DNA of 64,000 bases from Natrialba sp. SSL1 (GTDB lineage Archaea > Halobacteriota > Halobacteria > Halobacteriales > Natrialbaceae), in the NCBI RefSeq assembly GCF_001861355.1, contig NZ_MASN01000037.1:62001-126000 (forward strand), written 5' to 3'. Below the pieces are notes generated by a model, which saw only the letters and a list, made by a program, of their open reading frames with translations, made no database searches and was not told where the DNA came from. Shown one piece after another: positions 16,225 to 25,383 of the stretch (positions are counted from its first letter, which is position 1; every line of letters starts with the position of its first letter). The translations under genes were made by a program, and so were the position numbers.

Positions 16225-17619
16225 TTACTCCTGAACGACGGTCCCGTTGTACTCGTCGCTGGCCTGGGTCGACTCGAGTGCCCCTTCAGCGTAGCGGTCG
16301 TCGTGCAACAGACACGCGATTTCGTGTGTCGGCGAGTGCTCGACGTAGTCCGGCACTGTCGACTCACACGGTGAGACGAACGCGTTCTCGAGCAGTGCTG
16401 CACACGCCTCTGGTCCTCGCTCGCGGAGTTCAGCAATCGCGTCAGTGACCACTGATTCGGCTGTCGCATCCGACAGTTCGGGTGGGAGACCGAACTCGTC
16501 GCGAACGAGTCCGTCTAATCGCTCGTGTGAGAGCCGCGATTGGTCCTCGCGAATGTCCTTGTCCGATTTGGTCAGCGTCAGGAGCTGTGTTACCTCTTCT
16601 GCCTCGTGTACCTGTAGCTTGAACGTCAACAGCGAGCGCCACTCGGGCTGTTCGAGATCGAACTCCGCCGGCGGGATCACGCGGGGACACCGCGTGTGGA
16701 ACTGACAGCCCGATGGCGGATCGATCGGCGACGGGACCTGTCCCTCGAGGAAGATTTGGTCACCCTCCCAGAGCGGATCCGGCTCCGGAATCGCCGAGAG
16801 CAACGCCTCGGTGTAGGGGTGGTGTGGCTCGGCGAAAATCTCCTCGGTCGTCCCGACCTCGGCGAACTCGCCGAGGTACATCACGGCGATCCGATCCGAG
16901 ATGTGTTCGACGACGCTCAGGTCGTGTGCGATAAAGATGTAGGCCAGATCGAACTCCTCCTGGAGATCCTCGAGTAGGTTGAGAATCTGGGCCTGCACGC
17001 TCACGTCGAGTGCCGACACCGGCTCGTCACAGACGATCACTTCCGGATCGACCGCCAGCGCCCTGGCGATACCGATACGCTGGCGCTGGCCGCCGGAGAA
17101 CTCGTGTGGATAGCGGTGAGCGTGGCTCGGGTTGAGACCAACGGTGTCGAGCAGTTCGTGCACCCGATCGATGCGTTCCTCGCCGTCGGCGATACCGTGG
17201 ATATCGAGCGGTTCGCCGATGATATCGCCGACGGTAAGCCGCGGGTTCAGACTCGAGAACGGATCCTGAAAGATGTACTGCAGGTCCGTTCGGAGGTCAC
17301 GTAGCCGACTACTCGAGAGCCCTGTTAGCTCGATCGCTTCGCGCTCGGCGTTCGGGCTGTCGTCTCGTTGCTGTCTGTAGTAGGCGCTCCCATCGGTCGG
17401 TTCGATGAGCCGCAAGAGCGCCCGGCCGAGCGTCGTCTTCCCGCACCCGCTCTCACCGACGACGCCGAGCGTTTCGCCCGGGTACAGTTCGAGGTCGATA
17501 TCGTTGACCGCTTTCACGGTCTGCTTTCGACCGAGGAGGTTATCGATGAACCCGCCTTCCGTCGTGTAGTGTTTCGTCAGGTCGTCGGTCCAGAGGATGG
17601 GCTCGTCGTGGTTACTCAT
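16225..17619 (-). CDS. Peptide/nickel ABC transporter ATP-binding protein (OppF-type)
   Basis: 464 aa from the ATG at 17619, which overlaps the stop of the upstream OppD-type gene; a GTG at 17628 is the alternative. Walker A GESGCGKTTLG, signature EFSGGQRQRIGIARAL, Walker B VIVCDEPVSALD, then the oligopeptide-type C-terminal extension with CQFHTRCP. Between that Cys cluster and the terminal HEIACLLHDD motif there is an insertion of about 100 residues not seen in bacterial OppF. Last gene of a five-gene import operon, energising uptake across the membrane. Confidence 0.92.
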   Translation of the reverse strand: MSNHDEPILWTDDLTKHYTTEGGFIDNLLGRKQTVKAVNDIDLELYPGETLGVVGESGCGKTTLGRALLRLIEPTDGSAYYRQQRDDSPNAEREAIELTGLSSSRLRDLRTDLQYIFQDPFSSLNPRLTVGDIIGEPLDIHGIADGEERIDRVHELLDTVGLNPSHAHRYPHEFSGGQRQRIGIARALAVDPEVIVCDEPVSALDVSVQAQILNLLEDLQEEFDLAYIFIAHDLSVVEHISDRIAVMYLGEFAEVGTTEEIFAEPHHPYTEALLSAIPEPDPLWEGDQIFLEGQVPSPIDPPSGCQFHTRCPRVIPPAEFDLEQPEWRSLLTFKLQVHEAEEVTQLLTLTKSDKDIREDQSRLSHERLDGLVRDEFGLPPELSDATAESVVTDAIAELRERGPEACAALLENAFVSPCESTVPDYVEHSPTHEIACLLHDDRYAEGALESTQASDEYNGTVVQE

Positions 17620-18670
17620 GCCGCTCACCTCGTACTCGCTCGCTCAGATCGTCGTCAATCGTGACGTCGAAGCCAAGTCCGTGTTGCAGATCGTTGGTGT
17701 ACTCGAGACACCGCGCTGACTGTTGGGGGCCGTTTGCTCCGTTGCCGGTGGTGATCATGTCGGGCTCTGTCCGGGTACAGGCTTCCTCTGCGTACGGGCA
17801 GCGCGGGTGGAAGCGACACCCGGTCGGTGTGTCGATCAGGTCCGGCATTGCACCCGGAATCGTTCGTAGCCGGTCGCTGTCGTCCCCGACGCGTGGGATC
17901 GAACTCATGAGCCCGACGGTGTAGGGATGTTTTGGATCGTAGTACAACTCCTCGACCGGTGCTTTTTCGACGGCCTGGCCGGCGTACATGACCATCACGC
18001 GGTCACAGAGTTCGGCGACGACGCCGAGGTCGTGGGTGATGAGTTGGATCGCCGTATCGAACTCATCGGTGAGGTCCTCGAGTAGGTCGAGGATCTTTGC
18101 CTCGGTGGTCACGTCGAGTGCGGTTGTCGGCTCGTCTGCGATCAGCACGTCGGGGTCACAGGACAGCGCCATCGCGATCACCGCACGCTGTTGCATCCCG
18201 CCGGAGAACTCGTGTGGGTAGTCGGAGTACCGGTTTTCGGCGTCGGGGATACCGACCTGATCGAGCAGTTCGATGCTGCGCTCTCTGGCCTCGTCGCTGT
18301 CGTACTCGAGGTGGTGTCTGATCGCTTCGGAGATCTGTTCGCCGACCGTGTAGACGGGGTTGAGCGCGGTTTGTGCGTCCTGGAAGATCATCCCGATCCG
18401 GTTCCCCCGGATCTGGCGGATCTCTTCGGTGGTCATCTCCAGGAGGTCGTCACCGTCGAGCAGAATCTCGCCGCTCTCGATTTCGCCCGGACTCTCGATG
18501 AGTCGCAGTAGCGAGAGGGCAGTGACGCTCTTTCCAGCACCGCTCTCTCCGACGACGCCGAACTTCTCACCGCGTTCGATGGTGTAGGAGAGGTCATCAA
18601 CTGCGGTGACGACACCCTCCTGGGTGTAGAACGACACCGTCAGGTCGTTGACTTCGAGCAGTGCCATCAT
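17612..18670 (-). CDS. Peptide/nickel ABC transporter ATP-binding protein (OppD-type)
   Basis: 352 aa. Walker A GESGAGKSVTALSLL, signature EFSGGMQQRAVIAMAL, Walker B VLIADEPTTALD, and the C-terminal oligo_HPY-type segment with CRFHPRCPYAEEACT, whose Cys residues often bind a Fe-S cluster or metal. The start ATGATG overlaps the TGA of the permease upstream, so translation is coupled. It forms the ATPase heterodimer with the OppF-type protein. Confidence 0.93.
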   Translation of the reverse strand: MMALLEVNDLTVSFYTQEGVVTAVDDLSYTIERGEKFGVVGESGAGKSVTALSLLRLIESPGEIESGEILLDGDDLLEMTTEEIRQIRGNRIGMIFQDAQTALNPVYTVGEQISEAIRHHLEYDSDEARERSIELLDQVGIPDAENRYSDYPHEFSGGMQQRAVIAMALSCDPDVLIADEPTTALDVTTEAKILDLLEDLTDEFDTAIQLITHDLGVVAELCDRVMVMYAGQAVEKAPVEELYYDPKHPYTVGLMSSIPRVGDDSDRLRTIPGAMPDLIDTPTGCRFHPRCPYAEEACTRTEPDMITTGNGANGPQQSARCLEYTNDLQHGLGFDVTIDDDLSERVRGERHE

Positions 18671-19680
18671 CCACCACCTCCGATGTCGTCGACCTGTGCA
18701 TCGAGTGCGTCGTTGACTGCGTCACCGATGATGTTCATCGACATGACGAACAGGAAGATCATCAGGCCAGGGAAGACGGTTGCCCACCAGTCCCACGTGC
18801 CACCAGCCCCCGTCGCGAGCGTATCAGATTCGGCGTCGAGGATCGTTCCCCACTCGGGTGTTCCGGGGTCGAAGCCGAGCCCGAGGAAGCCGAGCGCTGC
18901 AACGCCGATGACGACGGTCCCGATACTGAGTGTCGCCTGCACGATAACTGGAGCGATGGCGTTCGGGATCACGTGGCGGAAGATCACCGACCGGTCTCGC
19001 GCACCGAGGGCCTTCGCCGCCATCACGTACTCGTTTTGTTTCACCTTCAGGATCTCACCGCGGATGATACGGGCGTAGGTCGCCCAGCCGACGAGCGCGA
19101 ACGCGCCGACCAGCGGCCAGAAGCCGCCGCCGAAGAGGGCGACGAGGATCAGTGCCAGCACGAGCCCGGGGAACGCGAAGACGACGTCGAGAATCCGCAT
19201 GAGCACTTCGTCGACACGCCCACCGAAGTAGCCCGAAATGCTGCCGTAGATCACGCCGAACGATGCCGCGAGTGCGGTAACGATGAGTCCGATCGAAATA
19301 CTGTAACGGCCGCCGGTGACGACGCGAGAGAACAGATCCCGCCCGAGTCGGTCGGTCCCCATCGGATGTGACAGCGACGGCGCGGCGTATCGAGCGCCGA
19401 CCCCGGTCTGCGTCGGATCGTACGGGACGATCGAAAAGGGCTGAACCGTGAACCCGCCTACCGAAATCGGCTGTGAAAGCAACGCAGCGATTGACATCAC
19501 GGCAACGACCGCAAAGCCACCTAACGCGAGCCGATCCCGGACGATGCTCGACACGATTTTTCGCCACCGGCTCTCTAGCTCGTCAGCCTCCGATTCGCTC
19601 CAGGCATCCAGTGAGTCCTGGTCTTCGATACCGTCAGTATCGAAGCCCGAAATCTGTATTCGTCCTCTTTCTGTTGACAT
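18667..19680 (-). CDS. ABC transporter permease (OppC/DppC-type)
   Basis: 337 aa. An N-terminal cytosolic stretch, one helix, then a periplasmic-side loop containing the family segment HPMGTDRLGRDLFSRVVTGGRYS, followed by five helices; the EAA loop for ATPase docking is in MAAKALGARDRSVIFRHVIPN. It pairs with the OppB-type permease 8 bp upstream to form the translocation channel. Confidence 0.93.
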   Translation of the reverse strand: MSTERGRIQISGFDTDGIEDQDSLDAWSESEADELESRWRKIVSSIVRDRLALGGFAVVAVMSIAALLSQPISVGGFTVQPFSIVPYDPTQTGVGARYAAPSLSHPMGTDRLGRDLFSRVVTGGRYSISIGLIVTALAASFGVIYGSISGYFGGRVDEVLMRILDVVFAFPGLVLALILVALFGGGFWPLVGAFALVGWATYARIIRGEILKVKQNEYVMAAKALGARDRSVIFRHVIPNAIAPVIVQATLSIGTVVIGVAALGFLGLGFDPGTPEWGTILDAESDTLATGAGGTWDWWATVFPGLMIFLFVMSMNIIGDAVNDALDAQVDDIGGGG

Positions 19681-19688
19681 AGTTGTGA

Positions 19689-20645
19689 TCAGTATTCGTC
19701 TCTAATTCGTGGGTCGAGCAGTGCGTAGACGATGTCCGCGAGCAGGTTTGCGAGCACGATGAAGAAGCCGGTAAACAGGGTGATCGCCAGAATGAGATTG
19801 ATCTCCCTGAGGTGGACTGCATCGATAAGCTCTCGTCCGAGACCGGGCCATCCGAACACCGTCTCGACGACGACCGAACCGGCGACGATACTCGCAGTCA
19901 GGAACGCGGCGACCGTCGTGACCGAGATGAGCGAGTTCCGCAGCACGTGTTTGAGGATAACGGTCCGCTCCGGGAGTCCCTTTGCACGCGCGGCGGTTAC
20001 GTACTCTTTGTTCAGCTCTTCGGCCATCGAGGTACGCATGATCCGCATCATGTTTGCCGCGGCTGCCGTCCCGATCGTAACACCGGGCAGAATCAGCCAC
20101 CAGAGCATCGATGGAGAGAGCAACGATGTCTGTGGGTCGAGCGTCGGGAACCAATCCAGCTGAACGGCGAACACCGCCATCAGCATCAGTCCCAGCCAGA
20201 AGTTCGGGATCGAGATGCCCGAAAGGGCGACGAATCGGCTCACGGTGTCACCGAGCTGGTCCTTGTTGACCGCGGCGTAGATCCCGCCTGGGATCGCGAT
20301 CAGAATTGCAAACACCCAGCCGAACAGGCCAAGTGCAATCGTTTCGGGCAGTCGAGCCAACACGACGGCACTGACATCGCGGCTGCTCGAGTACACCTCT
20401 CCGAAGTCGCCTGTCAATACCCCCTGCATCCAATCGAGATACTGCACCCAGACCGGTTGGTCGAGACCGAACTCGCGTCGAAGTCGAGCCGCCTCGTGTG
20501 ATGGAACGTTGGGATTCGCCGCGACCAACTGGTCTACGATGTCTCCCGGTGTGATGTGCATAAGCGCGAACGTAACGACTGAAACACCGAACAGTACCGG
20601 GACTGAGGCCAGTATCCGTTTAAGAATGAATTTTTGTAAACTCAT
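19689..20645 (-). CDS. ABC transporter permease (OppB/DppB-type)
   Basis: 318 aa beginning MSLQKFILKRILASVPVLFG, the standard OppB N-terminus with the first helix. TPGDIVDQL and the following extracellular loop, then five more helices; EAA loop at YVTAARAKGLPERTVILKHV. Second gene of the operon, 39 bp downstream of the substrate-binding protein gene. Confidence 0.93.
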   Translation of the reverse strand: MSLQKFILKRILASVPVLFGVSVVTFALMHITPGDIVDQLVAANPNVPSHEAARLRREFGLDQPVWVQYLDWMQGVLTGDFGEVYSSSRDVSAVVLARLPETIALGLFGWVFAILIAIPGGIYAAVNKDQLGDTVSRFVALSGISIPNFWLGLMLMAVFAVQLDWFPTLDPQTSLLSPSMLWWLILPGVTIGTAAAANMMRIMRTSMAEELNKEYVTAARAKGLPERTVILKHVLRNSLISVTTVAAFLTASIVAGSVVVETVFGWPGLGRELIDAVHLREINLILAITLFTGFFIVLANLLADIVYALLDPRIRDEY

Positions 20646-20684
20646 GCCTTGTACGTGTGGAAATGGGTGACGGTAGTCGGGTGG

Positions 20685-22718
20685 TTAGTCGCGATCGAGG
20701 TACATGATCTGCTCGTCAGCAGGGGCGTACACCGCATAGCTCAAGATCGCCTGTGTCTGTGGGTGAACGTTGAATCCGACTACGTCGTTGCTAGCCGTCC
20801 CAGTGTTCAGCGAGTAGTCGACGATGGTGTTTGCCGACAGATCAGTCAGTTCGGGCCACAGTTCGTCGTACCGCTCTCTGCGAGTGTCTTCGTCCTCAGC
20901 AACGTCCGTTTCGAAGCGACAGCTTCGGAGCAGGTCGACGAAGTCCTCCGGCAGTGCCCCTTCCGGGAAGAAGAAGTTACAACAGCCGTTCCAGTTGTCC
21001 GGATCGTGAATCGTTTCCGGGAACCCGTGTGGCTCCGGCGTACCGGCGAGACCGATCACGGCCGCCGCGTTGTTTTCTGCAGCCTCGTGACGAGCGCCGT
21101 CAGTGTAGAGTTCGGGCGTCCAGTCACCGAGTGCCGCCGGTGTCTCGAGTTCGGCCTCGAAGAGACCGCTCTGGTTCAACTGGTCGACGGCGAGTTGCAT
21201 CTTGTCGATCCGCTCGTCGTCGTCGGCGTTCGTTTGAATAGTGATCTCGACCGGTGCCTCCAGGCTCGACTCTTCGATGAGCTGTTCGGCCTGTTCGACA
21301 TCCGGTTCGACCGGATAGGCCCACTCCTCGTCGAACAAGTCCTCGTAGTCGTCTTCGGTCGTTGCAAGATCTGCGGCGGGTGCCGGGAACGGAACCCGTG
21401 CCGGGTCACCCCAGCCCTGTTCGATGAGGTCGACGATCTGCTGGCGCGGAATCAGCGCGCTGACCGCCTGACGGATCTCTCGTTCGGCGAATGCGCCGCC
21501 GGTGTCGGTCTCCTCGACCGGGAACTGCATAAACTTGAAGCCGAAGGCTTCCGTCGCGGAGACGACGTAGTCATCCGACTCGTAGAAACTGTTTCGTGCG
21601 TCAGACGGCAGTTCGTAGGCGATGTCGACATCGCCGTCCTCGAGTGCAGCACTCCGCTGGACGGACTCGTCGACGAATCGGATATTGATCTCGTCGATGA
21701 CCGGGCTCTCGGGGAACTCGTCGGGGCCATCCCACCACGGGATATTCTCGAGACCGACGTCTTCGACCCAGTAGTTTTCGTTCCGAGAGAGGAGGAGCTG
21801 CGATCCCTCTTCGAACTCTTCGACCTGGTACGGACCAGTACCGATTGGGACCAGATCCTCGTCGTCCCGCGGGTCGAGTTCTCCCGCCGGAACGTCGGCG
21901 TGCTCGGCTGGGAAGACGTACGGGTTCATCTCCACGAACGCTGCGGCGTCAGGCTCCTGCGAGTACAGCGCGTACGTGTAGCCGTCGTCGCCGTCGAGGG
22001 CTTCTGCGTACATGAACGTGTCGAACATCTGACCCTCGTTGTCAGAGCCGACGTATCTGTCGTAGGATCGGACGATGTCTTCGGCCGTCAGTTCGTCGCC
22101 GTTGTGGAACTCGATGCCTTCGTGCAGACGCCCCTCGACTCTGGTTCCGTAGACGCCGTCAGCGACGGCGTCGCCGGCTTCCTCCCGGGTCAACACTCGA
22201 ACTGTGTCGCCCTCCTCAGCCGGCAAGTCGTCAGGGTGTTGCATGAGGACGAGATTGTTGTCGTCTTCCAGATCGAAGAACGGGAAGCCGTCGTCTGCGT
22301 CGTCGGCTTCCATCTCGACCATATAGTCCTCGTAGTCCGTGACGGAGACATCGTTTGCTTCCTCGGCCTCGTGTTCTGCGGCCATCCACGGCAGGTATTC
22401 TCCTTCGCTGTCGACCGTCGTCAGCCCGTCGTAGACCGCCTCGAACACCACCGAGTCCTCAGCGGCGGTACTCTGTGATTGGTCGTAGTCGGAGATACTG
22501 TTTCGTGGAATCGCGAACTCAAGTCTGCCGCCCTCCTGTATCTCGTCGAGGTTGACTTCGTTTCGCTCTAACGCTGCGCTAACGTCGAGGATCTCGTCTT
22601 CCTCATCGTCACCATTGCCCATACAACCGGCAACACCGATTGCACCGGCAGCTGCGATACCCTGCAGCAATCGACGGCGATCAAGACTCGAACTTCGTGA
22701 TTTCGTTGATTTCGACAT
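20685..22718 (-). CDS. ABC transporter substrate-binding lipoprotein, solute-binding family 5
   Basis: 677 aa from ATG 22718 (MSKSTKSRSSSLDRRRLLQG). The twin-arginine RRRLLQG, a hydrophobic stretch and GVAGC lipobox indicate Tat export and lipid anchoring. The mature protein has the family-5 features GRLHEGIEFHNGDELTAED and VPIGTGPYQVEEF. It is longer than bacterial DppA/OppA (about 540 aa) because of an acidic N-terminal insertion (about residues 90-160). It should capture peptides, nickel or another oligomer for the permease; the ligand is not deducible. First gene of the operon. Confidence 0.92.
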   Translation of the reverse strand: MSKSTKSRSSSLDRRRLLQGIAAAGAIGVAGCMGNGDDEEDEILDVSAALERNEVNLDEIQEGGRLEFAIPRNSISDYDQSQSTAAEDSVVFEAVYDGLTTVDSEGEYLPWMAAEHEAEEANDVSVTDYEDYMVEMEADDADDGFPFFDLEDDNNLVLMQHPDDLPAEEGDTVRVLTREEAGDAVADGVYGTRVEGRLHEGIEFHNGDELTAEDIVRSYDRYVGSDNEGQMFDTFMYAEALDGDDGYTYALYSQEPDAAAFVEMNPYVFPAEHADVPAGELDPRDDEDLVPIGTGPYQVEEFEEGSQLLLSRNENYWVEDVGLENIPWWDGPDEFPESPVIDEINIRFVDESVQRSAALEDGDVDIAYELPSDARNSFYESDDYVVSATEAFGFKFMQFPVEETDTGGAFAEREIRQAVSALIPRQQIVDLIEQGWGDPARVPFPAPAADLATTEDDYEDLFDEEWAYPVEPDVEQAEQLIEESSLEAPVEITIQTNADDDERIDKMQLAVDQLNQSGLFEAELETPAALGDWTPELYTDGARHEAAENNAAAVIGLAGTPEPHGFPETIHDPDNWNGCCNFFFPEGALPEDFVDLLRSCRFETDVAEDEDTRRERYDELWPELTDLSANTIVDYSLNTGTASNDVVGFNVHPQTQAILSYAVYAPADEQIMYLDRD

Positions 22719-22858
22719 TGTATTTAAACCACCATTACGTTGGATATGGTCGCTTCCCGGCTTCGGCGTCGACAAAGCTCATCGACGGACCCAGCTATCA
22801 TTGGGGAGAGTGACCACATCGCATTTGCCAACACTACAACCTGTCCATCTAAGTGAGG

Positions 22859-22873
22859 CCATAAATAGGTTTT
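22859..22873 (-). promoter_or_regulatory. Candidate promoter of the ABC transporter operon
   Basis: On the minus strand aaaacctatttatgg contains a good archaeal TATA box about 145 nt upstream of the first ATG, implying a leader of roughly 120 nt. A TTTAAA at 22723-22728 is too close to the ATG to be the promoter. Farther upstream, at 22942-22950 and 22965-22973, two tgtccaac copies 23 nt apart may be regulator sites. Confidence 0.4.
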
Positions 22874-23107
22874 GATCATGTATTATAATGGCACGGTTGA
22901 GCGAGTGATAATTGGGGGATTAGTATTGTATTGCGTTGAATTGTCCAACGATTGATTAAAAGTATGTCCAACAATGAACGGTTCTACACACTAGGGTCGA
23001 CTCACGAGGGGTGACCGTCTCGCGGAAAATTGCCTCGGCCCAAAGACCACTGCTAACCGATCGGATCGGATCAGGTCCTAGCGGTGCTGGCGACTGACCG
23101 CACCCGA
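22874..23107. other. AT-rich divergent intergenic region with direct repeats
   Basis: Between the ABC operon and the next gene lies a 422-bp gap. Its middle is AT-rich (22865-22980) and carries the repeated tgtccaac octamer at 22942 and 22965. At 23057-23073 a gatcg-gatcg-gatca run is seen. No open frame or RNA gene is recognisable. Confidence 0.4.
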
Positions 23108-23118
23108 ACGTTTTAGGC
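23108..23118 (+). promoter_or_regulatory. TATA box of the 23141 gene
   Basis: The sequence acgttttaggc is centred about 28 nt before the ATG at 23141, indicating a leaderless transcript and supporting that start. Confidence 0.6.
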
Positions 23119-23140
23119 GAGTCAGCACCTCCCGACGGCT

Positions 23141-23683
23141 ATGCGTCGGATCTACGAGTCGGACGCCATCGAGCGCGACGAGAAGCCGTTTACCCCACAC
23201 GAGCGAGAGTCGTCGACGACGGTTCAGTCCTTTCGCTCCGTAAACTCGTCGACGCTGAGCAATCTCTTCGTTCCGAAAGGCCTCCGCCAGCGGGCGATTT
23301 CGGTCGACATCGTCACGCCCAAAACGACGTTTTCGGAGGACGAACCGATACCGTTCACCGTTATAATGCGCAACTCGCTCCCGGTTCCGATCACGCTGTC
23401 GACGGCGTCACCGCTGTTGTGGACCTGGGATATCGACGGCATCACGGAGGCGACACACGTTGCGCGCTATGATCCACCGGACGAGAGCGGCGATTTCACC
23501 TTTCAGCGCGGCGAGCGAAAGCGGTTCCGAAAGGTGTGGCGCCAGCTGTTCAAGGTATCTGACAACGAGTGGGAAGCGGCTGAGACCGGCGAACACACGA
23601 TCAGCGTCCAGATCAACGTCCCCGACGCCGAGGAGAAGGGGCTAACGGCCGAAACAACCGTTCAGATCAGTCCGGACGAGTAA
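23141..23683 (+). CDS. Conserved haloarchaeal protein of unknown function (beta-sandwich-like)
   Basis: 180 aa. After a charged N-terminus, the body alternates short beta-strand patterns (RAISVDIVTPKTTFSEDEP, PFTVIMRNSLPVPITLS, PLLWTWDIDG, HTISVQINVPDAEEKG) like an Ig- or arrestin-type fold, with a conserved-looking RKRFRKVWRQLFKV patch. No signal peptide or membrane segment. I do not recognise a characterised family. Confidence 0.75.
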   Translation: MRRIYESDAIERDEKPFTPHERESSTTVQSFRSVNSSTLSNLFVPKGLRQRAISVDIVTPKTTFSEDEPIPFTVIMRNSLPVPITLSTASPLLWTWDIDGITEATHVARYDPPDESGDFTFQRGERKRFRKVWRQLFKVSDNEWEAAETGEHTISVQINVPDAEEKGLTAETTVQISPDE

Positions 23684-23787
23684 GTCAGTAGGCAATTCAT
23701 CTACACGGCTGCCACAGACCTGCCACAACGGACACCGCCCCTTCGACACTGTTCCGTGAAGTGCACAGGGAGACAACCAGTCGTGAG

Positions 23788-24498
23788 TTATTGGCTCGGA
23801 TTTACCTGTCCCGGCGATGGCACTGACTGTGCTTGCTCCGGGCCTACATCGGAGAGATCGACGATTGCACCCACGATCGAGAGCGGTTCCGTCCCGTCGA
23901 ACAGCGGCATTCCGATCTCGAGAACCCACTTTTCGGTACTGTTTGCCGTCTGGAGTCGGTACATAACCGAAAACGGCGTTTCGTTCTCGATCGATTGGTC
24001 GACCGCCGCATCGACCCGCTCGCAATCGTCAGGGTGGATGAGGTCGAACCCGAAGTTGATGCCACCGATGATGAACGCGTTTGGCTCGTACCCGGTCAAC
24101 TCGTGGCAGTTGCCGCTGATGAACTCGATCGGCCACCCCTCCTCGTTGCGCGACTGATACACCGTACAGGGAAGGTTCGTGAAAAACCGCTGTAGCTGCA
24201 GTTGGTCCGGCGTCTCCTGCTCTCCACCGACGGTCCAGTCGCTGGTCGACACCGGTGATCGCCGACCTGTGCCGTACTCGACGCCGTCGATGAACACCTC
24301 GGCGTCGGCGGTTACCGTCACCTCGTGGCCCGGAACCTGAAACGATAGTTCCGACGCGGTGTTACTCGCAACGAGACGCTCGATTATCGTCGGGTCGACG
24401 TAATCCGCCAGCGTGTATCCCAGCGAACCCGGATCGGACCCATCTGCGGCAGCGAGCGCTGCGACGACCTCATAGATGATATCGTTACGACGATTCAT
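23788..24498 (-). CDS. HalOD1 output domain plus PAS domain protein
   Basis: 236 aa from ATG 24498 (MNRRNDIIYEVVAALAAADG); ATG 24516 is possible, and both lie inside the end of the upstream gene. Residues about 5-80 match the haloarchaeal HalOD1 output domain (LAAADGSDPGSLGYTLADYVDP, FQVPGHEVTVTADAEVFIDG). Residues about 105-220 form a PAS fold (GWPIEFISGNCHELTGYEPNAF, FDLIHPDDCERVDAAV, WVLEIGMPLFDG). It lacks histidine kinase and receiver modules, so it is a cytosolic sensor-output fragment whose partner is in trans. It overlaps the upstream winged-helix gene, so coexpression is expected. Confidence 0.83.
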   Translation of the reverse strand: MNRRNDIIYEVVAALAAADGSDPGSLGYTLADYVDPTIIERLVASNTASELSFQVPGHEVTVTADAEVFIDGVEYGTGRRSPVSTSDWTVGGEQETPDQLQLQRFFTNLPCTVYQSRNEEGWPIEFISGNCHELTGYEPNAFIIGGINFGFDLIHPDDCERVDAAVDQSIENETPFSVMYRLQTANSTEKWVLEIGMPLFDGTEPLSIVGAIVDLSDVGPEQAQSVPSPGQVNPSQ

Positions 24499-24871
24499 GC
24501 GCCTCAACGAGTCCATCCCGCGCTAATGTGTCCGGGAACTGACCAGCCGACTCCTGGAGAACCCGGATCACCGCCGCGGGCTCGTCAAACCGCGGACCGC
24601 GGCGAACACAGAACGGGTCTCGCTCCCAGCGGATATACTCGACGCTCGCCAGTGCGGGAAGATGCTGGTGTCGGAGTTCGATTGCGATTCGGTCGTGGTC
24701 ACCCGCTTCCGCCTGCGGTGACGACACTGCTGCCGACGGCAGTGGTAGGCGCTGATCAGCGGGTGCATCGAGCAGGGAACTGATGAGTTGTCGACGTGGC
24801 CGCGCTGCCAGCAGTTGTAGCAACTGATCCCACCGGTCCTGGACGCCACCTCCATCCGGTGTCTCCATCAT
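24485..24871 (-). CDS. DUF7344-like winged-helix protein
   Basis: 128 aa. WDQLLQLLAARPRRQLISSLLD is the first helix pattern of the haloarchaeal DUF7344 winged-helix family, and RIAIELRHQHLPALASVEYIRWERD corresponds to its recognition helix and wing. It probably binds DNA. Its end overlaps the HalOD1-PAS start by about 14 nt, indicating one transcription unit. Two in-frame ATGs open the gene (24871 and 24868). Confidence 0.72.
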   Translation of the reverse strand: MMETPDGGGVQDRWDQLLQLLAARPRRQLISSLLDAPADQRLPLPSAAVSSPQAEAGDHDRIAIELRHQHLPALASVEYIRWERDPFCVRRGPRFDEPAAVIRVLQESAGQFPDTLARDGLVEAHESS

Positions 24872-25041
24872 ACGGTATCGAACACCTGTAGGATAGTAAG
24901 TCTACCCCCGCATTCGTTGTCTCTGTACCCTCTGGTCGCCTGTACACTCGATTCAGCGAACCGGTCACCGCGACGAGCGACGGGCTGCTCTCACCCACAA
25001 CCCTCACTGCACGCGGCGGGATCTGTCCCGATCAGTACGAG

Positions 25042-25383
25042 TTACCGTTCCGAAATCGCCGCCACGAGTCGCTCGAGTTCGCGGTGGCCGTGATACCGAA
25101 CCGTATTCGATCTCGAATCGTACTCGAGTACCCCTGCCTCCGAGAGGCGTGGCAGCGTCGAGTGGTGGAGGTGTAACGCGAGGTTGGATCGGTCGAGAGC
25201 GGGTGAGGTCGCTGGTTCCTGGTGGGGAGACGAAGCCAGCAGCGAGTCGATGAGAGTTGCAAGCGAGACGGTCGTTTCTGACGTGTGCCTGAAGTATGTG
25301 AGGACGCCGCGGCAGTGTCTGTGTGCACAGAGTGTAAGCAGTTCGTCGAGCGTCTCCGAGCGATCCGCGTCCGTGTTGTCCAT
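25042..25383 (-). CDS. DUF7344-like winged-helix protein
   Basis: 113 aa from ATG 25383 (MDNTDADRSETLDELLTLC); the frame is open upstream to 25563, but that part is basic and unlike the protein. TLDELLTLCAHRHCRGVLTYF gives helix 1, LALHLHHSTLPRLSEAGVLEYD the recognition helix and wing. It is the second such protein here, about 170 bp upstream of the first on the same strand, as if one regulatory cassette contained two paralogues and a HalOD1-PAS sensor. Confidence 0.72.
   Translation of the reverse strand: MDNTDADRSETLDELLTLCAHRHCRGVLTYFRHTSETTVSLATLIDSLLASSPHQEPATSPALDRSNLALHLHHSTLPRLSEAGVLEYDSRSNTVRYHGHRELERLVAAISER

Noticed and set aside
20649-22478. A 609-codon frame opposite the substrate-binding protein gene
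   Set aside because: The minus-strand frame has a Tat/lipobox signal and family-5 motifs; the antisense frame has none.
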